Assembly: GCF_003331145.1 (NCBI RefSeq)
Contig: NZ_QLVE01000004.1
Span: 62,001-126,000, forward strand
Length of the DNA stretch: 64,000 nt
Reading direction: 5' to 3'
Origin: Exiguobacterium sp. TNDT2
GTDB taxonomy: Bacteria > Bacillota > Bacilli > Exiguobacteriales > Exiguobacteriaceae
Positions within the stretch are counted from its first letter, which is position 1. The number at the start of each line of letters is the position of its first letter. Made by a program: the position numbers and the translations under genes. Below the pieces are notes generated by a model, which did no database searches, was not told the DNA's origin, and was given only the letters and a program-made list of their open reading frames with translations. This document shows, piece by piece, positions 17,464 through 27,979 of this stretch.

Positions 17464-17826
17464 TTATGCAAGGGGTTTTACTTCAAGTGTCTCAGCAAGT
17501 GCGGCTAGACGACGCTCGCAATCACGGACGATTTCTTGCGGGAACTCTTCGTCATACTCGACGCCGTGCGGGTAGTAATGTTTTCCGAGAATCGGTGTCA
17601 ACATTTTAACGACCGCATGACGGTCCTCGATTTGGCCTTCGATCGCATATACCGGTAAGCGAAGGTAGAACGTTTCGCCTGTCGATTGCTTCTCGTACTT
17701 CATGTCATACGTTGCACGCTCATAGTCCCAAGCGCCTTCACGGATGAAATGATGATGATCCATGATCGTCTCGAGCAAACCGAAGCGGATCTCTTTTCCC
17801 TCGATGTGGAACTGCTCAAATTTCAT
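17464..17826 (-). CDS. yugN: YugN-like family protein
   Basis: About 120 residues, acidic, soluble. Features include a FIREGAWDYERATYDMKYE block, then a strand-rich part (TFYLRLPVYAIEGQIE) and a HYYPHGVEYDEEFP segment, which I recognise from the YugN-like family of Bacillales. Two adjacent ATG codons (17829 and 17826) could start it; the second is better spaced from AGGGGG. Function is not established. It is a single-gene unit with its own terminator. Confidence 0.75.
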   Translation of the reverse strand: MKFEQFHIEGKEIRFGLLETIMDHHHFIREGAWDYERATYDMKYEKQSTGETFYLRLPVYAIEGQIEDRHAVVKMLTPILGKHYYPHGVEYDEEFPQEIVRDCERRLAALAETLEVKPLA

Positions 17827-17929
17827 CATAATCCCCCTTTTCCCTAATAAACCTCATATGTCATCATATCATATCCGAAAACGTTCTTGGAATAACGTGT
17901 GTTCAAATTGTGAAAAAAAGATGAACGCT

Positions 17930-18697
17930 TCAAGCGCGGGTGTCAAGGTAATGGGCGATTTTGTCGGGCAGTCTCACCCCGAGCGGCATGAGTCCTTCTG
18001 AACCGAAGAAGACATTGAACTCTAAAATATAAAATTCATCTTCCACGACGATGACGTCAAACGCCGCGTGATTGATGTGAAGCGTCTTCGCGATGTCGAG
18101 CACTTCCGCGACGACGTTTTCCGGGATATCCTCATATGAGAAGTGGGCGCCTTGGGCGACATTGTTCAAGAACGCCTCGCTGACACGCCAGTAGGAGCCG
18201 ACGACTTCTTCACCGATGACGATGATCCGCAGGTCGCGGTCGTTCGGGATGTATTGCTGGACGTAGAACGTCTCGTGCTTGTCGACGTACTCGATCCAGT
18301 CCTGTTCATGCTTGATGAGCCAAACGCCTTGTCCCATCGATGATTTAGCCGTCTTGGCGACGAAAGGATATTCAAACTCCTCGAGGACACGTTCAATCGT
18401 ATACGGGTTCTTCCCATAGATGAGTGTCTTCGGGATGCGGTGCGGGAATGTCGCTTTAAAGGCGCGCGTCATCTCGATTTTGTCATGCCCGAGGTGGTAG
18501 GTGGCCGGCGACGGGAAAATCGGTTTATTCAGTCCGTAGATAATTGAGTTGACCATCCAATATTCGGGGAACAAGACGAGGTCGGCCGCTCTTACTTTAT
18601 CGAGCTGGTCGTAATAATATTCAGGTTTCGCATAGTCGGTTTTGATGCCGGCCGAACGAATCATGTTAAAGGAGACTTTTTTCATAGCGAGGTGCAC
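17930..18697 (-). CDS. ATP-grasp protein, RimK-like
   Basis: About 255 residues. Visible ATP-grasp parts are the lysine/glycine loop YPFVAKTAKSSMGQGVWLI, the hinge YVQQYIPNDRDLRIIVIGEEVVGSYWR, and the metal-binding end EFYILEFNVFFG. This is the layout of RimK/GshB-type carboxylate–amine ligases, which join an amino acid or amine to a carboxylate; the substrate cannot be inferred. The GTG at 18697 has AGGTG five bases upstream, while ATG 18685 has no ribosome site. A 6-bp inverted repeat covers this start. It stands alone on the minus strand. Confidence 0.75.
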   Translation of the reverse strand: MHLAMKKVSFNMIRSAGIKTDYAKPEYYYDQLDKVRAADLVLFPEYWMVNSIIYGLNKPIFPSPATYHLGHDKIEMTRAFKATFPHRIPKTLIYGKNPYTIERVLEEFEYPFVAKTAKSSMGQGVWLIKHEQDWIEYVDKHETFYVQQYIPNDRDLRIIVIGEEVVGSYWRVSEAFLNNVAQGAHFSYEDIPENVVAEVLDIAKTLHINHAAFDVIVVEDEFYILEFNVFFGSEGLMPLGVRLPDKIAHYLDTRA

Positions 18698-18765
18698 GTG
18701 CGCACCTGTTCACTTCCTTTCTGGTTGGACGCTTGACAGTCATGTTCAATTATAAAGCCGATTGC

Positions 18766-18793
18766 TTACAGAGGGAATCAAATGTGTTAAAAT
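18766..18793 (+). promoter_or_regulatory. Probable SigA promoter of ricF–ylbG
   Basis: TTACAG (18766–18771), a 16-base spacer and TAAAAT (18788–18793) preceded by TG, an extended -10. It lies just upstream of the ricF start. Confidence 0.5.
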
Positions 18794-18815
18794 CATGGCA
18801 GAAAGGGTGAAAGCC

Positions 18816-19262
18816 ATGATTATTACTGAACAGACGATTGCCCTGCTCGATCAAACGGAATCGTTAGCCGATTTGATCGAAGCGAGCGAGTCGTTCCAAA
18901 CATATATCGCCACGAAACAAGCGCGAGCCCAATCGGAGGAAGCGCGCCTCGTGGAACGTGAGTTCTTGCGGATGAAAGAAGATTACGAGTACGTACAGCG
19001 GTTCGGGAAACATCACCCGGACCACGATCGCATTAAAAAAGAGATGCATCTCGTCAAACGGCGTCTCGATGTCCAGCCAGAAGTGGCCGCATTTAAAAAA
19101 GCGGAACGCAGTTTAGATAAACTGCTCGGGGAAGTGAGTGAGCTGTTGGCCTTCTCGGTTTCTCCAAAAATCAAAGTCCCGACCGGAAACCCGTTCTTCG
19201 ACGAAGGCGGATGTTCAGGCGGAGGAAGTTGTGGAGGCGGAAGCTGTGGATGTGCCATCTGA
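18816..19262 (+). CDS. ricF: RicF/YlbF-family regulator of RNA cleavage
   Basis: A 148-residue, largely helical protein. The start ATG 18816 follows AAAGGGTGAAAGCC. The C-terminal tail is a Gly/Ser/Cys segment with Cys133, Cys139, Cys144 and Cys146. In B. subtilis YlbF (RicF) forms the Y-complex with RicA and RicT, which carries iron–sulfur clusters and guides RNase Y processing of mRNAs. The Cys tail fits a cluster-ligand role. The partner genes are not in this window. The 3' end overlaps the start of ylbG. Confidence 0.88.
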   Translation: MIITEQTIALLDQTESLADLIEASESFQTYIATKQARAQSEEARLVEREFLRMKEDYEYVQRFGKHHPDHDRIKKEMHLVKRRLDVQPEVAAFKKAERSLDKLLGEVSELLAFSVSPKIKVPTGNPFFDEGGCSGGGSCGGGSCGCAI

Positions 19263-19509
19263 GACGTTTGAGTTGAATGGTCGAATCGGGTTCGTCGTCT
19301 ACGTCCAATCATTGAAGCAAGTGAAGGCGTTGCGTCGCTATGCGAACCTGTATTACGTGTCAAAGCGGGAGAAGTACGCCTTCTTGTATACCGACCTCGA
19401 TGGACATGAGGCGATTCTCGAACAAGTGAGCGCGTTGCCGTTCGTCGAAGCGGTCGTCCGCAGTGAGCGGCCGTTCGTCGCGGAGACGTACGAATCGAAG
19501 CAGAAATAA
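19246..19509 (+). CDS. ylbG: YlbG family protein (UPF0298)
   Basis: About 87 residues with the family core VVYVQSLKQVKALRRYANLYYVSKR. Several in-frame GTG codons (19231, 19246, 19252) could start it; 19246 has GGAGG nine bases upstream. All lie inside the ricF coding region, so the genes overlap in different frames and the ribosome site is embedded in the codons for the RicF Cys/Gly tail. It follows ricF as in B. subtilis. Function unknown. Confidence 0.8.
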   Translation: MDVPSETFELNGRIGFVVYVQSLKQVKALRRYANLYYVSKREKYAFLYTDLDGHEAILEQVSALPFVEAVVRSERPFVAETYESKQK

Positions 19510-19547
19510 CACAAAAGATGAAGGCGGCACCGCCTTCATCTTTTGTG
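19510..19547 (+). terminator. Intrinsic terminator after ylbG
   Basis: CACAAAAGATGAAGGCGG pairs perfectly with its complement across a two-base centre; the A and T stretches would let it work in either direction. Confidence 0.88.
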
Positions 19548-19563
19548 GTGAAGGAGAACGGAG

Positions 19564-21599
<2,036 letters not shown>

Positions 21600-21621
<22 letters not shown>

Positions 21622-22730
21622 GGGGTTTGTACGTGTTCGACGAGTGACCGATTTCCGAGAGGAAGGCGATACGCCTCGGTCACTCGAGCCTCGAACGCAA
21701 GATCGGGATGGTACTTGCTCATGAGCGGTACGTCTTTTTTTATGCCTTTCAACACATCTTGTCCGATCGCGTTGAACGCGAGCGGGCGGACGTAAGGGAC
21801 CTCATCGAACCGTTCCGGCAACTCGTCATGTCGCCAATGGAGGAGGACGGAGACGAGGGCCCGTTGAATGGCGGTCCGAGTGTAACGTCTCGTCAATAAT
21901 CGGCCGAGCGCTTGCTCGAACGTCGGTTCGAGCCCGGCTTGAATCAAGCGCGGCGATAACGAACTGTCGATGCCGACGAGTTGTTCAAGTACGTCTTTCG
22001 GGGTAGTCCGCAACTTGTATTGCAAGACGGGCCAATATAAGGACCAATGTGCCATCGTCACGTCCTGAAACAGCGTTCTTGTGGCGTCTGGCACGGCCCG
22101 GACCGTACCTGCTTCCAAGTAGTGGGCGCGCACTCCAGTGGCCGACATGACGTCTGAGACGCTCGGGTCATGGTATCCGGCCCCGAGACGACGGATCGTA
22201 TGGAGCTCAATCGTCTTCGCTGCTTTCGCATAGTGATAGGCGAGAATATTGTTCGGGAGCGTCAAATCAAAGTCGGGATAGAGGGACCCGAACGCCTCGC
22301 TCGACGCCTTGGCGGATGAACGTCCATTGTCCAACGCTTCTTTTATAGCTGTCTGATAGGCCGGCGTCGCTTCGATGTTGGCGGCTGCGGCCCGTTTCAC
22401 GGCCGTGATATCGCCGCTCTCACTCCCGAACGAGAGCGATTGGCATCGCATACGTTCGGCAATGCTGACCGCGGCGCTCGCGAACCGGTCGGCGCGTTGA
22501 ACCCCGTAACAGGTTGGAAGTTCGATGACGAGGTCGATCGCGCCAGTTTGGACAGCCACTTTCGCGCGGCTCCATTTGTCGAATGCCGCGGGCTCCCCGC
22601 GTTGCGTGAACTGGGCACTCATGATTGCGATGACGGCGTCGGCATCGGTTTCAATCCGGGCACGTTCCGCCTGGTGGAGATGTCCGTTATGGAACGGGTT
22701 GTACTCAGCGATGATGGCCGTTTTTCGCAT
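21600..22730 (-). CDS. tmcAL: tRNA(Met) cytidine acetate ligase TmcAL (YlbM)
   Basis: A 376-residue HIGH-type nucleotidyltransferase-like protein with IIAEYNPFHNGHLHQ at the N-terminus. The family acetylates C34 of elongator tRNA-Met using acetate and ATP. The start 22730 has AAAGGAG eight bases upstream; an in-frame upstream extension to 22805 has no support. It is somewhat shorter than B. subtilis YlbM, with a reduced C-terminal part. Its last 22 bases overlap the end of ylbL on the other strand, and no terminator separates them. Confidence 0.92.
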
Positions 22731-22830
22731 AAAATTACTCCTTTGCATTGTCGATTGGATTGGTGTAAGATGGATAAGTACGCTTTGGCAAAGCGCCGTC
22801 GTCAACTGATTTTAGTGTAAAGAAAAAACA

Positions 22831-22859
22831 TTGACAAAACAAGTTGGCCTATCTATAAT
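22831..22859 (+). promoter_or_regulatory. Consensus SigA promoter of the yceD–rpmF operon
   Basis: TTGACA (22831–22836) and TATAAT (22854–22859) are both perfect hexamers with a 17-base spacer. The start codon of yceD follows 29 bases after the -10. Confidence 0.93.
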
Positions 22860-22887
22860 TCATATTGTTGCAATTGAGGTGATTCGG

Positions 22888-23415
22888 ATGAAGTGGTCTA
22901 TTGCACAGCTACTTAAGCTACGAAACCAGGGTGACAGTTTTGCCATCGATGAGATGGTCGAACTACCAGAGCTTACTCAGCTCCATCCGGATATCCGTTC
23001 GATTCGCCCGGTGCATGTGCACGGGGATGCGTCGTTCACATCTAATCAAGTTACATTCAATCTGAAGATTCATGGTGACCTGACGTTGCCAGATGCGCGT
23101 ACGTTGGACGATGTCATCTATGAATTCGATATTGAATCGCTCGAGCCTTTCTTTTTGGAGAATGGGCGTTATACGGAGCAATTCGATGATGTCAATTTGC
23201 CAGAAGGAAATACGATTGATCTGCGACCGATCGTAAGAGAGCTCATCATGTTAGACGTCCCGATGCAAGTCTTCGGGAACGAAACAGACAAAACTCAGGT
23301 TGAAGGGGAAGGCTGGTCCGTCATTGACGAGCAGCCGGACGACCAACCAAAAATTGACCCGCGCCTCGCGGGGCTCGCTGACTTGTTCTCTAAAAAAGAG
23401 GATAAGGACGGCTAA
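22888..23415 (+). CDS. YceD-family protein (DUF177, YlbN-like)
   Basis: A 175-residue acidic protein with the DUF177 pattern: a central beta region ([31 protein letters not shown]) and an ending [24 protein letters not shown] 22888 follows GAGGTGATTCGG; the track-like upstream codons would run into the promoter. It is almost always upstream of rpmF in bacteria. In E. coli and plants the family has been tied to 23S rRNA or ribosome metabolism. Confidence 0.9.
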   Translation: MKWSIAQLLKLRNQGDSFAIDEMVELPELTQLHPDIRSIRPVHVHGDASFTSNQVTFNLKIHGDLTLPDARTLDDVIYEFDIESLEPFFLENGRYTEQFDDVNLPEGNTIDLRPIVRELIMLDVPMQVFGNETDKTQVEGEGWSVIDEQPDDQPKIDPRLAGLADLFSKKEDKDG

Positions 23416-23437
23416 CTTTTCAAGGAGGTGGACAACG

Positions 23438-23611
23438 ATGGCAGTACCATTCCGTAGAACGTCGAAAACTCGCAAACGTCTTCGTCGTACTCACTTCAAA
23501 CTCAACGTACCTGGTATGAACGAGTGCCCGAACTGTGGCGACATGAAACTTTCACACCGTGTTTGCAAATCTTGCGGACATTACAACGGTAAAGAAGTAA
23601 CAAGCAAATAA
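23438..23611 (+). CDS. rpmF: 50S ribosomal protein L32
   Basis: A 57-residue basic protein, [19 protein letters not shown] at the start, with a four-cysteine zinc ribbon (CPNC and CKSC). This is the zinc-binding form. AAGGAGGTGG precedes the ATG. Cotranscribed with the DUF177 gene and closed by a strong terminator. Confidence 0.97.
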   Translation: MAVPFRRTSKTRKRLRRTHFKLNVPGMNECPNCGDMKLSHRVCKSCGHYNGKEVTSK

Positions 23612-23615
23612 TGCG

Positions 23616-23650
23616 AAAAGAAGCGGTCTCCTCGGAGGCCGCTTCTTTTT
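23616..23650 (+). terminator. Intrinsic terminator of rpmF
   Basis: AAAAGAAGCGGTCTCC pairs with GGAGGCCGCTTCTTTT, followed by T residues. Confidence 0.92.
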
Positions 23651-23718
23651 ATTTTTTGGGTCGTGGAAACAGATTGTGGTAAACTTTTCAGTGCAGACTA
23701 GACGTGGAGGGGTGGCCA

Positions 23719-24558
23719 ATGAAGCCGATTAAACGAATTGGGATTATCGGAAACGGAGCCGTCGGCATGCTGATGGCATCGTTACTCGCGAAAGACTATG
23801 ACGTCACCTTGTACGGTCGAGGCAACGAAGCGAGAGACGTCATAATCGACCGATTCGGTGTGACGAAGGGAACGGTTACGGTCCCGCTCAAACCGGTACA
23901 TACACTTCATGAGACGGAAGCGGACGTCTTTTTCGTGACGACGAAAGCACATCAGGTCGAGGCGGCGACGGAACGATTGTCCGGCGACGTGCCCGTATTC
24001 ATCTGTTCGAACGGAATCGCCCATCTCGACTATGCACGGAAGCGCGGGTTTCATCTCGGTGTCGTCGAACATGGCGTGAGTCGAGAGGGCGACCGGCTTC
24101 ACCATACCGGGCTCGGACGCATTCGGATTGGCAGCCTCGACTCGCTCGAGGCGATGTCGTTCAACGCATCTCCACTCGATGTCGTCTGGGAAGCGGATAT
24201 CGAGCAAGTCGTCACCGAGAAACTATTCGCGAATGCGATCATCAATCCAATCACGGCGCTTTGTCGTGTCGAAAACGGTGCGGTCGCTTCGCCGCCTTGC
24301 CGTGACCTCGCCGAAGCCGTCTATGCGGAGCTGTCCACATTGTTTGATCGTGACGTGCCGTATACATATATCGAGACCATCATTGCCAAGACGGCCCATA
24401 ACCGTTCATCCATGTTGCGTGACATCGAGGCCGGGCGCCAGACCGAGGTCGACGCCATCTTGACCCCGCTGTTGAAACGGGCCGACGAGCGAGGCATCAC
24501 GTTGACCGTCATTCCCATCCTACAAAAATTAATTTTAGGAGCGAGCGTATCGTGCTAG
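23719..24558 (+). CDS. panE: 2-dehydropantoate 2-reductase PanE
   Basis: A 279-residue NADPH-dependent reductase of the ketopantoate step in pantothenate (vitamin B5) synthesis. The N-terminal Rossmann motif is IGIIGNGAVGMLMA; the C-terminal domain contains EKLFANAIINPITALCRV with the catalytic Lys, and SSMLRDIEAGRQTEVDAI. ATG 23719 follows GGAGGGG. Homologous to B. subtilis ylbQ at the same locus. It overlaps the next gene by seven bases. Confidence 0.9.
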   Translation: MKPIKRIGIIGNGAVGMLMASLLAKDYDVTLYGRGNEARDVIIDRFGVTKGTVTVPLKPVHTLHETEADVFFVTTKAHQVEAATERLSGDVPVFICSNGIAHLDYARKRGFHLGVVEHGVSREGDRLHHTGLGRIRIGSLDSLEAMSFNASPLDVVWEADIEQVVTEKLFANAIINPITALCRVENGAVASPPCRDLAEAVYAELSTLFDRDVPYTYIETIIAKTAHNRSSMLRDIEAGRQTEVDAILTPLLKRADERGITLTVIPILQKLILGASVSC

Positions 24559-24911
24559 TGTATATCGTTTCATTTCCACTCGTCATTTGGTTTATGGTGT
24601 ATATGATACTTAGAAAAATTATGCCGAAATCGGTTAATACGTTCAAACTCGTCTGTGATGCCGGCGTGATTCTTTGGTTTTATGCATGTGCGGTTCTGCT
24701 CGAGGCGATTGTCGGGGTCGATGTGTTTTGGTTGCTCCTTGCCGTCTGTGCCGCCATCTTCCCCGCCAACGCCATTTGGCAGCGGGTTCGTCATGAGGAT
24801 GTCGTCTATTCGAAGATGTTCGTGCATGGGTGGCGCCTATTGTTTTTGTTGCTCGTCCCGGCCCACATCGTCTTGTTTACGATCGGCATCGCACGAGAGA
24901 TGATGTATTAA
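24552..24911 (+). CDS. DUF3397 membrane protein
   Basis: A 119-residue protein with four predicted membrane helices and short charged loops. The GTG start at 24552 overlaps the panE stop and has AGGAG upstream; GTG 24558 is an alternative. DUF3397 proteins occupy this slot between panE and bshC in Bacillales. No function is known to me. Confidence 0.75.
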   Translation: MLVYIVSFPLVIWFMVYMILRKIMPKSVNTFKLVCDAGVILWFYACAVLLEAIVGVDVFWLLLAVCAAIFPANAIWQRVRHEDVVYSKMFVHGWRLLFLLLVPAHIVLFTIGIAREMMY

Positions 24912-24935
24912 TCGTTTGAAAGGAAGTCGTTATAC

Positions 24936-26492
24936 GTGAGGATAGAGTCGCTAGACGCCATGTACGCCCCGTCGTCTCCGATGATGCAGGTGGAGACAGG
25001 CTATTCGAAATGGCTGGACTACAAAGGGATGGACGAAGTCGAGGCGAGGGCTGACGAACTGACCGGACGTTCGTTCCCGCATTTGCCCGCGCTTGTAACT
25101 ATATTGCGAGACCAACAAACCGTCCACGGTCCGATGTCTCCCGCGCTCGAATCAAAGCTCGACGCGTTGGCTCGAGGCGAGGCGTTGACGATGGTGACCG
25201 GACAACAAGTCGGGGTATTCGGTGGTCCGTTGTTCGCAGTGTATAAACTGTTGACCGTGATCAAAAAAGCCAAACAGGCAGAAGCGAAACTGAACAAACC
25301 GGTCATCCCGATCTTTTGGATGGCGACCGAGGATCACGACTATGCGGAAATCAACCACGTGTTCGTGAGCCAGCCGTTGTCGCGTCAATTGCGTAAAGAG
25401 GCGCTATCGACGGTCCCGCTTGCCGGAAAGGCGTCGGTCGGGGAGCTGGAATTCGATCGTCTGAAAATCGAGCTCGTGCAAATGTTGCAGCGGCTGCTGT
25501 TGTCAGAGACGGAGACGCCATACACGATGACACTTTATCATGAGCTCGTCGCCGTGCTCCAGGCGAGCCATTCGTTCGCTGCGTTTTTCGGACGGATGAT
25601 GCGCCGGTTCGTCGGCGAAGATTTCATCCTGTTTGACCCGCACCAGCCGGAAGTGCGGGCGCTCGAGCGCGATGCATTCAAGCGGTTGATTCGTGAACAC
25701 GATCGCCTGAACACGGCATTGCGGGATGCGTTCGAGGATGGCATGCCGCACGTCGACTTGAACCGGGACGCGGCCCATCTGTTCTATCACGACGGGACGC
25801 GCGAATTGTTGACGAAACAAGACGGGGTGTTCACGACGAAACGTGGTCATCGGTTCACCGAGGCCGAGCTGATCCAACAAGTCGACGAGCACCCGGAACG
25901 GTTCTCGAACAACGTCGTGTCGCGTCCGCTCATGCAAGATTACCTGTTCCCGACGCTCGCCTATATCGCTGGTCCGGGGGAAATCGCCTACTGGCTCCAA
26001 TTGCGTCCGCTGTTCCATCTCTTTGGTTGGAAGATGCCGCTCCTCATTCCGCGTCTCGGGGCCGTCCTCGTCTCGGCGAACGACGAGAAGAAGCTCGCCC
26101 AAGAAGGCGTGACGCTCGTCGATTACTTGACGAACCCGTTGCCGGACCATACGTTCGATGACGAGGCGTTCGACCAGAGTCTTTACGCCTACCGAACGCT
26201 CACGGAAGCGCTCGGTCGCGAGGCCGGGAAGCACGGACATCGATTTGACGCCAAGGCGCGCCATGTGCTCGATCGGCTCGCCGATGAAATGCGGGCCGAA
26301 GCGAAACGTGACCAATACCGGTTGAACAGTCGGCGCATTCATCTGTCGACAAGGCTCTTACCGATGGATGCGCCGCAAGAACGAATCTGGTCGATGGTCC
26401 CGTTGTTGAACCGTCACGGTCTCGACTTGTTCGAGCGCTTACGCCGGTCTTATGAACAAGCCGATTTCGAGCGATGTTTGGTCAAATTGTAA
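24936..26492 (+). CDS. bshC: Bacillithiol biosynthesis enzyme BshC
   Basis: A 518-residue protein that adds cysteine to glucosaminyl-malate, the last step of bacillithiol synthesis. Recognisable blocks are the N-terminal VTGQQVGVFGGPLFAVYKLLT, the mid-section PIFWMATEDHDYAEINH and GPGEIAYWLQL. A C-terminal coiled-coil follows. The start is GTG 24936 after AAAGGAAG. It precedes the division cluster as yllA does in B. subtilis. Bacillithiol is the main low-molecular-weight thiol of these bacteria. Confidence 0.93.
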   Translation: MRIESLDAMYAPSSPMMQVETGYSKWLDYKGMDEVEARADELTGRSFPHLPALVTILRDQQTVHGPMSPALESKLDALARGEALTMVTGQQVGVFGGPLFAVYKLLTVIKKAKQAEAKLNKPVIPIFWMATEDHDYAEINHVFVSQPLSRQLRKEALSTVPLAGKASVGELEFDRLKIELVQMLQRLLLSETETPYTMTLYHELVAVLQASHSFAAFFGRMMRRFVGEDFILFDPHQPEVRALERDAFKRLIREHDRLNTALRDAFEDGMPHVDLNRDAAHLFYHDGTRELLTKQDGVFTTKRGHRFTEAELIQQVDEHPERFSNNVVSRPLMQDYLFPTLAYIAGPGEIAYWLQLRPLFHLFGWKMPLLIPRLGAVLVSANDEKKLAQEGVTLVDYLTNPLPDHTFDDEAFDQSLYAYRTLTEALGREAGKHGHRFDAKARHVLDRLADEMRAEAKRDQYRLNSRRIHLSTRLLPMDAPQERIWSMVPLLNRHGLDLFERLRRSYEQADFERCLVKL

Positions 26493-26512
26493 CCGATATG
26501 AGCTTGATGGAG

Positions 26513-26545
26513 ATGGTTCCCATAAATTTGTGGGAACCATTTTTT
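26513..26545 (+). terminator. Intrinsic terminator of bshC
   Basis: ATGGTTCCCA (26513–26522) pairs with TGGGAACCAT (26531–26540), followed by TTTTT. Confidence 0.92.
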
Positions 26546-26593
26546 GTTTGTTACCTTTTTGTTTCCTCTTTTCACTAAAAACCTATGCGGCGC

Positions 26594-26599
26594 TTGACA
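26594..26599 (+). promoter_or_regulatory. Possible -35 of the division (dcw) cluster promoter
   Basis: A perfect TTGACA lies 62 bases before rsmH. An AT-rich stretch follows, with TAATAA about 20 bases away as the best -10 guess; no good hexamer sits at 17 bases. The mraZ gene that usually stands between bshC and rsmH, and carries the cluster promoter in front of it, is absent. Confidence 0.35.
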
Positions 26600-26660
26600 T
26601 TTTTATGATAAAGTAAACGTAATAAAATAGTTGAAAAATGTAGGTTGAGAGGGTTTTTGT

Positions 26661-27593
26661 ATGTTTGAGCATGAGACGGTTTTAAAAATGGAGTCCATTG
26701 AGGGATTGAATATTAAGCCAGACGGGATTTATGTCGATTGTACGTTAGGAGGAGCCGGTCACAGCGAAGAGATCGTCAAGCGGTTGACGACAGGCCATCT
26801 GTACGCCTTCGACCAAGATGACGTCGCGCTCAAGCACGCGAGTGAGCGGTTGGCTCCATATGAGGACCGGGTTACGTTCATTAAAAGCAACTTCGTCCAC
26901 TTGAAAGATGAACTGTTGGCACGGGGAATCACCCAGGTCGACGGGGTATTGTTTGACCTCGGAGTGTCGTCGCCGCAGCTCGATGAGGCCGAACGTGGCT
27001 TTAGCTACAATTACGACGCGCCGCTCGATATGCGCATGGACCGTTCGCGTGAGCTGTCGGCTTACCATGTCGTCAATGAATGGCCGTTCGGGGACCTTGC
27101 CCGCATCTTCTTTACATACGGGGAAGAGAAATTCTCGAAACAAATCGCCCGCAAAATCGAGCAAGCCCGTACCGTCAAACCAATTGAGACGACGTTTGAA
27201 CTCGTCGAGTTGATCAAAGACGCGATTCCGGCACCGGCTCGACGAAAAGGCGGTCACCCTGCGAAACGAACGTTCCAGGCGATCCGTATTGCCGTCAACG
27301 ATGAATTGAACGTGTTCGACCGTGCCGTCCAAGACGCGATCGATCTGCTCGCCATCGGTGGACGGATTTGTGTCATCACGTTCCACTCGTTAGAAGATCG
27401 AATTTGTAAGCAAGTCTTTAAAGAGAGAAGCCAGCACCCACCGTTACCACCAGGATTGCCGGTCATCCCGAAAGAGTTCGAACCTGAACTGAAGTTGATT
27501 ACGCGCAAGCCGATCACGGCCGGGGACGTTGAACTCGAAGACAACCGCCGTGCCCGTTCTGCCAAGCTTCGGGTCGCAGAAAAACAAAAATAG
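26661..27593 (+). CDS. rsmH: 16S rRNA (cytosine-1402-N4)-methyltransferase RsmH
   Basis: A 310-residue SAM-dependent methyltransferase (MraW). It shows [15 protein letters not shown] (SAM loop), [20 protein letters not shown] and [15 protein letters not shown]. The ATG follows GAGAGGG. It opens the division and wall cluster and is followed by ftsL 23 bases later. Confidence 0.95.
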   Translation: MFEHETVLKMESIEGLNIKPDGIYVDCTLGGAGHSEEIVKRLTTGHLYAFDQDDVALKHASERLAPYEDRVTFIKSNFVHLKDELLARGITQVDGVLFDLGVSSPQLDEAERGFSYNYDAPLDMRMDRSRELSAYHVVNEWPFGDLARIFFTYGEEKFSKQIARKIEQARTVKPIETTFELVELIKDAIPAPARRKGGHPAKRTFQAIRIAVNDELNVFDRAVQDAIDLLAIGGRICVITFHSLEDRICKQVFKERSQHPPLPPGLPVIPKEFEPELKLITRKPITAGDVELEDNRRARSAKLRVAEKQK

Positions 27594-27616
27594 ACTGTAC
27601 GTAGGAGGGATATCTG

Positions 27617-27979
27617 ATGCCAGAAGCTGCTCGCAAGGCTCTGCAGCCTCATATTACGCCGAATCGCAACCCGATTCCGCAAGAAAGACCAATACCCGTT
27701 CCAAAACGACGTACGTTGACCTTGTTCGAATCCATCCTGTACCCGACCATGATTTGTTCAGTTGTCTTGTTCGGTGGCATCACGGTATCGAAACATAATG
27801 AAGCGTACAATATCATGCGCGATACGGCTCTGATCACACAAGAGACGAACACGATCGCGAAAGAAAATGAAGAACTGAAGTATGAAATCGCCCAACTAAG
27901 CTCACCCGAGAGAATCTATGCGATTGCTGAAAAGCTCGGTATGCAATTCAATGAGAACAACGTCAAGGTGATTGACTGA
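27617..27979 (+). CDS. ftsL: Cell division protein FtsL
   Basis: A 120-residue bitopic protein: a basic cytoplasmic tail (residues 1–36), one membrane helix (about 37–57) and a coiled-coil outside (TQETNTIAKENEELKYEIAQL). It forms the FtsL–DivIC–DivIB complex at the septum. Sequence conservation is always low in this family, so the call relies on topology, length and position between rsmH and pbpB. TAGGAGGG precedes the ATG, and its stop overlaps the next start (TGATG). Confidence 0.88.
   Translation: MPEAARKALQPHITPNRNPIPQERPIPVPKRRTLTLFESILYPTMICSVVLFGGITVSKHNEAYNIMRDTALITQETNTIAKENEELKYEIAQLSSPERIYAIAEKLGMQFNENNVKVID

Noticed and set aside
18733-18738. TTGACA upstream of ricF as its -35
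   Set aside because: No -10 lies at 16–18 bases; TATAAA is only about 12 bases away. The TTACAG/TGTTAAAAT pair further down fits better.
26541-26660. A hidden or degenerate mraZ between bshC and rsmH
   Set aside because: Only about 115 bases remain after the bshC terminator, and no frame resembling mraZ is present, so the gene is absent here and not merely unannotated.
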